Positions 16,764 to 25,242 of a DNA stretch of 64,000 nucleotides are shown here, piece by piece. A program made the translations under genes and the position numbers. The notes under the pieces were generated by a model, which ran no database searches, was not told the DNA's origin, and saw nothing but the letters and a program-made list of their open reading frames with translations. The number at the start of each line of letters is the position of its first letter. The stretch's first letter is position 1. The DNA is from 73-13 sp035556075 (GTDB lineage Bacteria > Actinomycetota > Actinomycetes > Actinomycetales > Microbacteriaceae), in assembly GCA_035556075.1 (NCBI GenBank), contig DATMFQ010000014.1, positions 62,001 through 126,000 of the forward strand. Reading direction: 5' to 3'.

Positions 16764-18659
16764 TCAGGGTCGCGGCGCGAAGGGGTCCGGGTTCGACTCG
16801 AGCAGACGCCGCGTGTACTCATGCCCGGGCGATCGCAAGAGCGTCTCCGCGTCGGCGACCTCGAGTAGCCGACCGCCCTGCATGACGCCGACCCGGTCGG
16901 CGATCGAGGTGATGAGGCTGAGATTGTGCGTGATGAGCACATACGTCAGGTCAAGCTCGCGCTGCAGCTCGAGGAGGAGATTGACGATCTGGCCCTGCAC
17001 AGAGACGTCGAGCGCGCTCGTTGGCTCGTCCGCGACGATGAGCTTTGGCGTTGCGGCGATCGCTCGCGCAATCGCAACCCGCTGACGCTGCCCGCCGGAG
17101 AGCTCCGAGGCATACTTCCGAGCGGTCGTCGCAGGAAGCCCGACGGCATCGAGCAGCTCCAGCACTCGGCGGCCTCGCTCGGCGCGCCCGATCGGCAGCA
17201 GCTGACGCATCGGCTCGGTGATCGCTTGCGCCACCGTCTGCCGCGGATCGATGCTGCCGTGGGGGTCTTGAAAGACGGCCTGAATCTCGCGACGCAGCTC
17301 CAGCTCCGCGCGTCGGCGTCGGCGTCGCCCGTATTCGATCTCACCAAGGCGGATGCGCGAGCCGGGGTCGGGCTTCTCAAGGTCGAGCATGAGGCGCCCA
17401 AGCGTGCTCTTCCCCGAGCCCGTCTCACCGACGACTCCGAAGAGCTCGCCCCGGCGGATCGTCAAGCTCAGATCCATGACCGCGCGCGTGACGCTGACGT
17501 CGGCCGCGCCCCGCCGGTCAGCTCGAGTGGTCTGCCGACGCGCATTCCTTGCATAGGTCTTATTGACATGCTCGAGCACGAGAAATGCGTCGCCCGGCGC
17601 GCGCCGCGCCGCGTCCACGGGCGACTCCTCCGGACCGGTGAGCCGTTCCACGAGCTCTGGCGTCCACTCCGTGACGGGTGCCCAACTGCGGACCATGTGG
17701 TCGCCATCGACGAGGACCGGCGGCGGTTCCGTGTGGCACCGCTCGGTCGCGAGTGCGTTGCGCGGGGCGAACCTGTCGCCCGGGGGCTTTGCGCCCGGTG
17801 CCGGCACCGCGCCCGGTATGGTCCGCAGCCGTCCTGCGACCCGGACGCCGGGACGGGGGACGCACTCGAGCAGCGCCTTCGTGTAGGGATGCTGTGGACG
17901 GCGCAGCATCTGCTCGACGGGACCCGATTCGATGATCTCCCCCGCGTACATCACCGCAATGCGGTCGGCCATTTCGGCCGCGATGCCGAGGTCGTGCGTG
18001 ATGAGCACGCACGCCATGTCGCGCTGCCGCTGTAGACGACGCAAGAGTCGGAGGATTTCTGCCTGCACGGTCACGTCGAGCGCCGTCGTGGGTTCGTCCG
18101 CGATCAAGAGATCCGGGTCCCCCACGAGTGCCATCGCGATCATCACGCGCTGCTGCATGCCCCCCGACAGCTGATGGGGGTACTGCGTCATGACGGCCTC
18201 GGGGTCGGCCATGCCGACCTCGGTCAGGAGCGATAGTGCCTTTGCCCGCCCAGCCCGATCGAGCTCGGCGCGGCCGACACCACGCCGAGGATGCGCATGG
18301 AGCCGGAATGCCTCGAGCAACTGCGCGCCGATCCGCATCGTGGGATTCAGTGCCTCCATCGCCTCCTGAAAGACGACCCCAATGCGCGCGCCGCGGAGCC
18401 GCGACATCTCGAGTTGATCCTGCGCCACAAGATCGATCCCATCGAGCGTCGCGCTTCCGGAGAGTCGAATCGGCGCGGTGAACTCGAGCAGGCGTGCGAT
18501 CGACAGCACCGTGACCGACTTGCCGGAGCCTGACTCCCCCGCAATGCAGAGCGTCTCACCGCGGCGCACGGCGAAGCCGACCTCCTCAGCCAGCGCGAGT
18601 CGGCCATTATCGGTCTCGACCTCGACGGTGAAGTCGGTCACGCGAAGCAGAGCGGACAT
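16764..18659 (-). CDS. Fused ABC transporter ATPase with two ATP-binding domains (DppD-DppF type)
   Basis: A 631-residue protein in which the two ATPase subunits normally encoded separately are joined. Domain 1 has Walker A GESGSGKS (41-48) and signature LSGGM (164-168); domain 2 has GETGSGKS (411-418) and LSGGQ (520-524). Both keep Walker B and the switch His. Between them lies an oligopeptide-transporter C-terminal segment in which only the last of the usual cysteines remains (RFAPRNALATERC), so the Fe-S site reported for some relatives is probably absent. Lies between the phosphotriesterase-like gene (6-base gap) and the binding-protein gene. Confidence 0.93.
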   Translation of the reverse strand: MSALLRVTDFTVEVETDNGRLALAEEVGFAVRRGETLCIAGESGSGKSVTVLSIARLLEFTAPIRLSGSATLDGIDLVAQDQLEMSRLRGARIGVVFQEAMEALNPTMRIGAQLLEAFRLHAHPRRGVGRAELDRAGRAKALSLLTEVGMADPEAVMTQYPHQLSGGMQQRVMIAMALVGDPDLLIADEPTTALDVTVQAEILRLLRRLQRQRDMACVLITHDLGIAAEMADRIAVMYAGEIIESGPVEQMLRRPQHPYTKALLECVPRPGVRVAGRLRTIPGAVPAPGAKPPGDRFAPRNALATERCHTEPPPVLVDGDHMVRSWAPVTEWTPELVERLTGPEESPVDAARRAPGDAFLVLEHVNKTYARNARRQTTRADRRGAADVSVTRAVMDLSLTIRRGELFGVVGETGSGKSTLGRLMLDLEKPDPGSRIRLGEIEYGRRRRRRAELELRREIQAVFQDPHGSIDPRQTVAQAITEPMRQLLPIGRAERGRRVLELLDAVGLPATTARKYASELSGGQRQRVAIARAIAATPKLIVADEPTSALDVSVQGQIVNLLLELQRELDLTYVLITHNLSLITSIADRVGVMQGGRLLEVADAETLLRSPGHEYTRRLLESNPDPFAPRP

Positions 18660-18665
18660 CGCGCC

Positions 18666-19679
18666 TCAGATCTCCCGGGCGAGGAGTTCGGAGGGTCGGC
18701 GAACGGTGATCGTGTCGATGTCGGCATCGCTGATACCCCGGGCACGCATAAGGGGCACGACACGGCGCAGGATGTGGGCATAGCCCTCCCCGCCCCATCG
18801 AGTGAGCCGGGTTTTCCGGCAGATGTCCTGCGAGATCGTGATGTGTTCGACGAGCCCCCGCTCGATGAGCTCCGCGATCCAGCGCACCCGCATCCCATCG
18901 TTGGGTCGGTCGACCGCAGGATTCGGCGGATAGTACGAGGATTCGTCACCGAAGAGGTCGAACTCGAGGACGACGCCCGTCGCTTCAACGAGTTCGACCA
19001 TCCGTTCGACGTCGAAGATCGTGCGGTCGATGTGGCTGATCACGGTGCGAGTCAGCTCGCCGCCCGCCGCTCGGATGGCTGCCGCGTGCTCCGCGGGTGC
19101 CGATTCGCCCCGCCCCGGGTGGAGCAGGAGCATCGCCCCGGTCTCCTGCTGTGCGAGGCAGGCAGCGTCGAGCACCTTCCGCTCCGCCGCAGTCTCGGGC
19201 CACGACATGCCGATCTCGCCGATGATCCCAGCCCGCACGCCATCGACGCCGACCTCGAGATCGTGCACAATCCGCGCGGCGATGTCGTCGATGCTGTCAT
19301 CGCCGAGCCCGTCGGGGTGGAAGGCGTCAATGTAGTAGCCGGACCCCATGATCACGTGGACCCCAGACGCACGTGACACCGCAGCGAGGCGGGCTGGTTG
19401 CCGTCCGAGCCCAAGGGACGTCGCGTCGACCAGGGTGCCGCCCCCGAACGCCGCGAAGCGCTGCATCTCGTCGATCGCGTCGTCCAGGTCGTCCAAGACC
19501 ATGTCGGTCGGGTTCGAGCCCGCGCGGGTCCGGTAGAGGGACTCGAGCGTAATCGGCTCGTCGACGTCGGATGGGTCCGAATACTTGGACAGGTCGCAGA
19601 AGAGATGCTCGTGGAGTTGCACATGTCCGAGCTCCTCCGGGTCGACCGGACCGAGGACCGTCATCACTGCGCGGGTCAC
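18666..19679 (-). CDS. Phosphotriesterase-family metal-dependent hydrolase (PHP-like)
   Basis: A 337-residue TIM-barrel amidohydrolase. All expected metal ligands are visible: His23 and His25 (LHEHLF), bridging Glu155 (IGEIGMS) in place of the carboxylated Lys of true phosphotriesterase, His187 (LLHPGRG), His216 (SHIDRT) and Asp285 (SQDICRK). Glu at the bridge is known from E. coli PHP and related proteins, several of which are lactonases or have unknown substrates. The start overlaps the aminotransferase stop by 4 bases (ATGA), so the two are translationally coupled. Likely opens a ring or hydrolyses an ester in the compound imported by the neighbouring transporter; this is inference. Confidence 0.88.
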   Translation of the reverse strand: MTRAVMTVLGPVDPEELGHVQLHEHLFCDLSKYSDPSDVDEPITLESLYRTRAGSNPTDMVLDDLDDAIDEMQRFAAFGGGTLVDATSLGLGRQPARLAAVSRASGVHVIMGSGYYIDAFHPDGLGDDSIDDIAARIVHDLEVGVDGVRAGIIGEIGMSWPETAAERKVLDAACLAQQETGAMLLLHPGRGESAPAEHAAAIRAAGGELTRTVISHIDRTIFDVERMVELVEATGVVLEFDLFGDESSYYPPNPAVDRPNDGMRVRWIAELIERGLVEHITISQDICRKTRLTRWGGEGYAHILRRVVPLMRARGISDADIDTITVRRPSELLAREI

Positions 19680-21007
19680 GCCGCCTCCCCATCTCGCTCC
19701 AGAAGCGCTTGGTAGTCCGACAGGTGCTCGAACGCTCGTGCATACCCGGCAGCGACGGCCTCCAGGTCCTCGGGCGTCAGCACCGTGGACAGATTGAGCA
19801 TGCCGCGCGGCGCGGCGTAGACGCCTTCGACCAGCAGCGCGAGATGGAGCGCCGCTCGGAAGGTCAGGCCGCGATGCGCCGCCTTGGGCGTGTGCACCCG
19901 GGCGGCGCCCGGATGGACGTTCATGATCGATCCCGAGCGGGTCACCGTGACCGGCATCCCGCTCGCTCGTCCCGCGGCCTCGATGCGCTCGGCCAGTAGG
20001 GCGGCATCAGTGTTCAGCTGTTCGATGCGCGCACCGTCCAGGTGTCGCAGGGCCACGACTCCGCCGGCCACCGCTGGGATGTTGCCGTTGAAGGTGCCCG
20101 AATGCTCGAGCCGCTCGGGCACCAGCGGCGAGGTCAGCTCAAGGAGTCGCGCGCGACCGCCGACCGCGCCGATTGGGAGACCGCCGCCGATGATCTTTCC
20201 CATCGTCGTGAGGTCCGGGTCAAGACCGAGTTCCGACTGCATGCCGCCGAACCCATTTCGCAGGGACTGGACTTCATCGAGGACGAAGACGGCGCCGACC
20301 TCACGGGCTCGATCCTGCACGGCACGAAGAAATTCGGGCTCCCCGGGAAGAACGCCGCCCGCGCCGAGAAACGGCTCCATGAAGACCGCGGCGGTACTCT
20401 CCGTGATTGCTGAGTCAAGCCCGTCGAGCTGGTTGTAGTCCACGCGGATCACCTCGGGCGCATCCGGGTGGAATGGATCCACCCCGCCGTGGTACGCGCC
20501 AGTCGCCATCACGAGGCCGCGCCGTCCCGTTGCTTTGCGGGCGATGCGCAGCGCGAGCGCGGATGCCTCCGACCCGGAGTTGGTGAACCGCACCTGCTCA
20601 ACACTGGCGACCCGGGCGCGAAGTGCCTCCGCGAGCTCAAGCTGCCGCAGGTGCAACGCGGAGAACGCCGTCCCGGAGGAGAGCAGCGGAATCTGCACCT
20701 CGACGATCGGCGCGAACGCGTTCCCATGGATGAGCGAGGTGTAGTTGTTCACGACGTCGAGATACTCATGGCCGTCCACATCGTGCAGGCGGGAACCAGC
20801 ACCGCGCTCGATACTCGTGGGGAAGGGCGCAAAATGGGTCACCGAGCGGGTCTCAGCACCGGGAAGCGCGACACACGCACGTTCGAAGATCTCGCGGGAC
20901 CGAGGCCGCATCGTGGCGTAGGCATCGACAAGCGGCTCCGGAAGCGCTACCGGGTGTGCGTCCGCCAGCCCCGGCGCTCCTCGAACTGCAGTCGACGCGT
21001 GATCCAT
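19676..21007 (-). CDS. Class III PLP-dependent aminotransferase (glutamate-1-semialdehyde mutase-like)
   Basis: A 443-residue cytosolic enzyme. PLP-binding residues are clear: RFTNSGSEAS (phosphate contact), Asp244-Glu245 in FVLDEVQSLR and the Schiff-base Lys271 in TMGKIIGGGLPIGAVGG. It resembles the HemL/GSAM-like branch, but it is a catabolic relative by context rather than hemL itself. First gene of the cassette operon. The ATG at 21007 has AGGAG 5 bases upstream. It probably transfers an amino group from, or isomerises, the imported compound or its hydrolysis product. Confidence 0.88.
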   Translation of the reverse strand: MDHASTAVRGAPGLADAHPVALPEPLVDAYATMRPRSREIFERACVALPGAETRSVTHFAPFPTSIERGAGSRLHDVDGHEYLDVVNNYTSLIHGNAFAPIVEVQIPLLSSGTAFSALHLRQLELAEALRARVASVEQVRFTNSGSEASALALRIARKATGRRGLVMATGAYHGGVDPFHPDAPEVIRVDYNQLDGLDSAITESTAAVFMEPFLGAGGVLPGEPEFLRAVQDRAREVGAVFVLDEVQSLRNGFGGMQSELGLDPDLTTMGKIIGGGLPIGAVGGRARLLELTSPLVPERLEHSGTFNGNIPAVAGGVVALRHLDGARIEQLNTDAALLAERIEAAGRASGMPVTVTRSGSIMNVHPGAARVHTPKAAHRGLTFRAALHLALLVEGVYAAPRGMLNLSTVLTPEDLEAVAAGYARAFEHLSDYQALLERDGEAA

Positions 21008-21071
21008 GTCACTCCTTGCTCATCATCGAGGTCTCGGCTCGCCCTTGGGCGGAGCCCTTCACTGCCGGCTC

Positions 21072-21086
21072 CTGTCCAGTGGACAT
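21072..21086. promoter_or_regulatory. Probable TetR-family operator, site 2
   Basis: CTGTCCAGTGGACAT, a near copy of the core of the larger palindrome at 21107-21139 (shared core TGTCC-AGY-GGACA). It lies on the aminotransferase side of the divergent control region, 65 bases before that start codon. Confidence 0.6.
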
Positions 21087-21106
21087 GGCGCGACGCTAAC
21101 ATGTGG

Positions 21107-21139
21107 ACCGTCTTCCTGTCCAGCGGACAGGAAGACGGT
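21107..21139. promoter_or_regulatory. Probable TetR-family operator, site 1 (perfect 15-base palindrome)
   Basis: Arms ACCGTCTTCCTGTCC and its exact complement around the centre AGC. It lies in the 235-base control region between the divergent aminotransferase and TetR genes. The core CTGTCCAGCGGACAG is the form of palindrome TetR-family repressors usually bind. Confidence 0.75.
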
Positions 21140-21242
21140 CCGGGAGTGAGGCGATCGGCCGGACGAGGGCTACGATCGGTCGAGTCGGGAGCGCCACGGC
21201 GCGAGATCGTCTCGATATCGGACGCAACACAAGGGAGCCAGC

Positions 21243-21965
21243 ATCAGCGAAGGTCCTGACCTCTCACGGGAACTGATCGTCGCCGCCGCGACCGAGCTGG
21301 TCGACGAGGTGGGCCTTGACCGATTCTCCGTCCGGGAACTCGCCCGACGACTGCAGGTCTTCCCCACCGCTGTCTATTGGCATGTCGGATCAAAGTCACG
21401 GCTTCTGAGCCTTGCCGCGGGTGGCCTCATCGCGGAGGTACAGACCGCCGCGCCAACCGAGAGTACCTGGGAGGCCACGCTGTCAGACATCGCACACCAG
21501 ATCCGCACCGTGATGCACCGACACCCGAACTTCTCCTCCATCTTCGGCGCCGAGATCGGCGTCGACCTAACCCCCTCCATGCCCCTTGCGGAAGCCATCC
21601 TGAGTGCCCTCGCCTCCGCGGGCTTCGACGACGACGAGATGGTTCCGGCCTATAACGCCTACACCGGCGCGGTCCTCGGCTGGGTCAGCATTGAGCTCTC
21701 CAAGGCCGCCGCGTCCGTCGGCGCGGACGTCAACTGGGAAGAGAGCGTCGCCAAAGACCTCAGATCACTCGACCCTGCTCGCTACCCCCATACGCTACGT
21801 CTGGCACCCGCGCTCGCCGACCGCGCATTCATGACCCGATGGACTTCCGGGCGAAGCAACCCGCTCGATCGGAGTTTCGAAAAATTCCTCGACATCCTCA
21901 TCGCTGGACTTAGCCACGAACTGCGCACCGGGCAGACCAGTGAGGCCTCAGACACCGCCTCCTAA
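21243..21965 (+). CDS. TetR-family transcriptional regulator, apparent ATC start
   Basis: A 240-residue repressor-like protein with an N-terminal helix-turn-helix (RELIVAAATELVDEVGLDRFSVRELARRLQVFPTAVYWHVGSKSRLL) and a TetR ligand domain. It is divergent from the cassette operon and probably controls it through the two palindromes in between. Start choice is unusual: from the upstream in-frame stop at 21147 to the GTG at 21309 there is no ATG, GTG or TTG, and starting at 21309 would remove half of the DNA-binding domain. An ATC at 21243 has AAGGGAG 5 bases before it and would begin (M)SEGPDLSREL, as in relatives. Either ATC is used as a weak start, or a former ATG has mutated. Converges with trpA, whose stop codon is 17 bases away. 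Confidence 0.8.
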   Translation: MSEGPDLSRELIVAAATELVDEVGLDRFSVRELARRLQVFPTAVYWHVGSKSRLLSLAAGGLIAEVQTAAPTESTWEATLSDIAHQIRTVMHRHPNFSSIFGAEIGVDLTPSMPLAEAILSALASAGFDDDEMVPAYNAYTGAVLGWVSIELSKAAASVGADVNWEESVAKDLRSLDPARYPHTLRLAPALADRAFMTRWTSGRSNPLDRSFEKFLDILIAGLSHELRTGQTSEASDTAS

Positions 21966-21982
21966 GGCGAACTTGCGCGGAC

Positions 21983-22747
21983 TCAGCCGGGAATCCCGGC
22001 CGCGAGGCGCGTCGCGACCTCCGCGGCGCCCTCCTCGCGATGGTCGATGATGGCCCGGACGATCGCCGAGCCGACGATGGCGCCGTCGGCGTAGTCGAGG
22101 ACCTCGCGCACCTGCGCGGCCGTCGAGATGCCGATGCCGACGTGGACGCGGCTCGCGCCGGCCGCGTACAGCCGCGCGACGAGCGATCGCGCCGCCTGGT
22201 CGACGTCCTCCCGCGTGCCGGTGACCCCCATCGTCGAGACCGCATAGATCCAGCCGCGGCTCGCCTCGACGATCATCTTCAGCCGTGCATCGGTCGAGCT
22301 CGGCGCAGCGAGGAAGATGCGGTCGAGCCCCGTGCGCTCGCTCGCCGCGATCCAGTCCGCGGCAGCGTCCGGCGTGATGTCCGGGGTGATGAGGCCCTGT
22401 GCGCCCGCCGCCTTCAGGTCATCGGCGAAGCGGTCGACGCCATACTGCACGACCGGGTTCCAGTAGGTCATGACCCAGATCGGCGCCGTCACGCCGCGCC
22501 CGCGGATGCCGCGGATCGCCTCAAAGACATGGCGGAGTCGGAAGCCCGCGTCGAGCGCGAACTGGGTCGCCTCCTGGATGACCGGACCGTCCATGACCGG
22601 GTCCGAGTACGGCACGCCGAGTTCGATGCCCTCGACGCCGTGCTCCACGAGCGCGACGGCCGCATCGATCGAGCCCTCGAGGTGAGGATAGCCGACGGGG
22701 AGATAGCCGATCAGGCGGGGACCGGCGGGCGCATCCCGCGCATTCAT
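21983..22747 (-). CDS. trpA: Tryptophan synthase alpha chain
   Basis: Cleaves indole-3-glycerol phosphate to indole and glyceraldehyde 3-phosphate; indole is channelled to TrpB. The 254-residue protein carries the catalytic Glu and Asp in GIELGVPYSDPVMDGPVIQ and the phosphate-binding GIGIS segment. The ATG at 22747 overlaps the trpB stop (ATGA). The last codons form a short palindrome (GCCGGG-AAT-CCCGGC) that might help termination. lgt, the usual next gene in this family, is displaced by the 8.8-kb cassette. Confidence 0.96.
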   Translation of the reverse strand: MNARDAPAGPRLIGYLPVGYPHLEGSIDAAVALVEHGVEGIELGVPYSDPVMDGPVIQEATQFALDAGFRLRHVFEAIRGIRGRGVTAPIWVMTYWNPVVQYGVDRFADDLKAAGAQGLITPDITPDAAADWIAASERTGLDRIFLAAPSSTDARLKMIVEASRGWIYAVSTMGVTGTREDVDQAARSLVARLYAAGASRVHVGIGISTAAQVREVLDYADGAIVGSAIVRAIIDHREEGAAEVATRLAAGIPG

Positions 22748-23964
22748 GCCTGCTCCTGACCGTCGATGAGGCCGAACCACTCGGCAGCCGTCTCCATGTC
22801 CTTGTCACCACGACCGGAGAGGTTGACGACGATGACCGCGCCCTCGCCGCGCTCGGCCACGAGCGCCGGGGCGAGCCGCAGCGCACCCGCGAGCGCGTGC
22901 GCGGACTCGATCGCCGGGATGATGCCCTCCGTGCGCGACAGCAGCCGCAGCGCGTCCATCGCCTCGGCGTCGGTCGCCGGCAGGTACTGCGCACGGCCGA
23001 TGTCCGCGAGCCAGGCGTGCTCGGGGCCGACGCCCGGATAGTCCAGACCGGCGGAGATCGAGTGCGACTCGATGGTCTGGCCGTCCTCGTTCTGCAGCAC
23101 ATAGGTGCGGGCGCCATGCAGGACGCCGGGGCGCCCGCGCTCGATCGAAGCCGCGTGTCGGGGGGTGTCGATCCCGTCGCCCGCCGCCTCGATGCCGAAC
23201 AGCTTGACGCCCGAGTCATCGAGGAATGCGTCGAAGATGCCGATCGCGTTCGAACCGCCCCCGACACAGGCGACGACCGCATCCGGCAACGCGCCCGTGG
23301 CGGCCCGGATCTGCTCCCGCGCCTCCTCGCCGATGATCTTCTGGAGGTCCCGGACGAGCGCCGGGAACGGGTGCGGACCGGCCGCGGTGCCGAACACGTA
23401 GTTCGTCGTCGCCACATTCGTCACCCAGTCGCGAAACGCCTCGTTGATCGCGTCCTTCAGCGTCCGGGAGCCGGTGCGTACGGGGATGACCTCGGCGCCG
23501 AGCAGGCGCATCCGGGCGACGTTGAGCGCCTGGCGCTGCGTGTCGACCTCGCCCATGTAGATCGTGCAGTCCATCCCGAAGAGGGCCGCCGCGGTCGCCG
23601 TCGCGACGCCGTGCTGGCCCGCGCCCGTCTCCGCGATGATGCGCGTCTTGCCGAGCTTGCGGGTCAGCAACGCCTGGCCGAGCACGTTGTTGATCTTGTG
23701 TGAGCCGGTGTGGTTGAGGTCCTCGCGCTTGAGGAAGACCCGCGCACCGGCAGCGTGCTCGGCGAAGCGCGGCACCTCGGTGAGGATCGAGGGGCGGCCC
23801 GTGTAGCTGCGGTGCAGCTCGGCGAGCTCCGCGTGGAAGCCGGGGTCGGCCTTGAGATCCTCGTAGGCCGCCGCGATCTCATCGATCGCCTCGATGAGCG
23901 ACTCGGGCATGAATCGCCCGCCGTAGTCGCCGAAGAATGGCCCAGCCTCGTCCCGGAGTCCCAT
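22744..23964 (-). CDS. trpB: Tryptophan synthase beta chain
   Basis: PLP enzyme joining indole and serine to give tryptophan. The 406-residue protein has the Schiff-base Lys in NHTGSHKINN, the catalytic Glu in RIIAETGAGQHG, and the PLP-phosphate loop CVGGGSNAIG. The start is the ATG at 23964 (sharing one base with the trpC stop, with a GGGGAGG run 4 bases before it); the adjacent GTG at 23967 is an alternative with a 4-base overlap. Confidence 0.97.
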   Translation of the reverse strand: MGLRDEAGPFFGDYGGRFMPESLIEAIDEIAAAYEDLKADPGFHAELAELHRSYTGRPSILTEVPRFAEHAAGARVFLKREDLNHTGSHKINNVLGQALLTRKLGKTRIIAETGAGQHGVATATAAALFGMDCTIYMGEVDTQRQALNVARMRLLGAEVIPVRTGSRTLKDAINEAFRDWVTNVATTNYVFGTAAGPHPFPALVRDLQKIIGEEAREQIRAATGALPDAVVACVGGGSNAIGIFDAFLDDSGVKLFGIEAAGDGIDTPRHAASIERGRPGVLHGARTYVLQNEDGQTIESHSISAGLDYPGVGPEHAWLADIGRAQYLPATDAEAMDALRLLSRTEGIIPAIESAHALAGALRLAPALVAERGEGAVIVVNLSGRGDKDMETAAEWFGLIDGQEQA

Positions 23965-24761
23965 CACGCCTCCCCCTCGTCGGTCGCGGTCGCTTCGATG
24001 AATGCGCTGACTGCCGCCGCCGGGTCGCCCCCGGTGACGAGTGCCTCCCCGACGAGCACGACGTCGGCCCCGGCGGACCGGTAGGCGACGACATCATCGA
24101 CGGAGTGCACCGCGGACTCCGCGATCTTCACCGCCCCCTCAGGGAACCGGTCGACGAGGCGCCCGAACAGCTCCCGGTCAAGCTCGAAGGTCCGCAGGTC
24201 CCGCGCATTCACCCCGATGACCTGTGCCCCGAGGTCGCTCGCGCGGGACAGCTCCTCCGCCGAGTGCGTCTCGACGAGCGGCGTCATGCCGAGCTCGACG
24301 ATGAACTCATGGAGCCGAGCGAGCGTGCGCTGGTCGAGGGCCGCCACGAGGAGGAGCACGAGGTCGGCGCCCGCGGCGCGCGCTTCGAGGATCTGGTACT
24401 CCTCGCCGATGAAGTCCTTGCGCAGCAGCGGCGTCTCGACCGCCTCGCGCACCTCGCGGAGGTCACGGAGCGAGCCGCCGAAGCGACGCTCCTCGGTGAG
24501 GACGGAGATCGCCGATGCCCCGCCGAAGGCGTACTCCCGCGCGAGCGTGCGCGGCTCGGGGATGTCGGCGAGGGCCCCGCGCGACGGGGACGCGCGCTTG
24601 ATCTCCGCGATGACGTGGATCGTGTCACGTGGCGCGAGGGCGGCGGCGGCGTCGATCGCGGGCGGCATGGCGAGCGCCTGACGCTCAATCGCCGACAGCG
24701 GCGTGTCGACGCGCCGAACCGCGGCGTCCTCCAGCGCCCCGGCGAGCAGGGCGTCGAGCAT
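23964..24761 (-). CDS. trpC: Indole-3-glycerol phosphate synthase
   Basis: Closes the indole ring, the step before tryptophan synthase. The 265-residue TIM barrel has the EIKRASPSRG motif with catalytic Lys, LLRKDFIGEEYQI, and the phosphate loop IAESAVHS. The frame is open for 39 further codons upstream, but family homology begins at MLDALLAGAL (ATG at 24761), which lies 2 bases after the small membrane protein's stop. There is no separate trpF or trpD in the window. Confidence 0.96.
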   Translation of the reverse strand: MLDALLAGALEDAAVRRVDTPLSAIERQALAMPPAIDAAAALAPRDTIHVIAEIKRASPSRGALADIPEPRTLAREYAFGGASAISVLTEERRFGGSLRDLREVREAVETPLLRKDFIGEEYQILEARAAGADLVLLLVAALDQRTLARLHEFIVELGMTPLVETHSAEELSRASDLGAQVIGVNARDLRTFELDRELFGRLVDRFPEGAVKIAESAVHSVDDVVAYRSAGADVVLVGEALVTGGDPAAAVSAFIEATATDEGEA

Positions 24762-24763
24762 GG

Positions 24764-24991
24764 TCAATGCGACTTCGTCTGGACCTTGTGGCCGCCGACC
24801 CCGTAGCCCATGGCCTTCATGATGCCGCCGACGATGAGCCCGAGGACGGCGAGCCCCGCCGAGGCCCAGACCAGCCACTGCGCGTCAAACCAGAACGCGA
24901 AGGTCCCGATGACGAATGCGACGAGGATGACGGCCACTGCCGTCCACGACGCGGGGGAATTGCCGTGTCCCGGGTCACTGCCGTTGCTCAT
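24764..24991 (-). CDS. Small two-helix membrane protein (DUF6704-like)
   Basis: A 75-residue protein with a short polar N-terminus containing HGNSPASWTAV and two hydrophobic segments (about residues 16-34 and 39-58), then GYGVGGHKVQTKSH. It resembles a conserved actinobacterial family found next to trp genes (I believe DUF6704); function unknown. The ATG at 24991 follows a TAGACT box by 6 bases, so this gene and trpCBA may have their own leaderless promoter inside the his/trp cluster. Confidence 0.75.
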   Translation of the reverse strand: MSNGSDPGHGNSPASWTAVAVILVAFVIGTFAFWFDAQWLVWASAGLAVLGLIVGGIMKAMGYGVGGHKVQTKSH

Positions 24992-24997
24992 GCGACC

Positions 24998-25003
24998 AGT
25001 CTA
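24998..25003 (-). promoter_or_regulatory. Internal -10 box upstream of the DUF6704-like gene and trpCBA
   Basis: TAGACT on the minus strand, 6 bases before the ATG at 24991. It overlaps the stop codon of the upstream small ORF. Confidence 0.5.
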
Positions 25004-25237
25004 GCCTGGCCGACCCGACTCCCCCGGCTCCCCCGCGTCATCTGTTGCCGCGTCGTCAGCGGGAGCGTCCGTGTCGGAGAAGTCTGCGTCGGACGGGTCG
25101 AGACCGCGGTTGAGTGCGTCCCACGCGTCTCGCGGTTCGTCACCGCCCGCGCCACGTCGACGCCGGGACGCCCACAGCCACCAGGCGAGGAATGCGGCGA
25201 TGACGACGACGAGTCCGATCGCGACGGCCGGGTCCAT
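25001..25237 (-). CDS. Small single-pass membrane protein of unknown function
   Basis: 78 residues: one N-terminal hydrophobic segment (about 4-23, AIGLVVVIAAFLAWWLWAS), a basic stop-transfer cluster (RRRR), then an acidic disordered tail rich in Asp and Ala. I recognise no family. It lies 5 bases after trpE, in the place where some actinobacteria carry a trp-operon-associated membrane protein, but it is much shorter than that family. Probably translated, as it is tightly packed in the operon. Confidence 0.6.
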   Translation of the reverse strand: MDPAVAIGLVVVIAAFLAWWLWASRRRRGAGGDEPRDAWDALNRGLDPSDADFSDTDAPADDAATDDAGEPGESGRPG

Positions 25238-25242
25238 CCGAG

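Noticed and set aside
13172..21982. Search for direct repeats or attachment sites at the ends of the accessory cassette
   Set aside because: I compared the lgt-side and trpA-side junctions by eye and saw no repeated sequence, integrase or transposase, so the mode of insertion is unknown.
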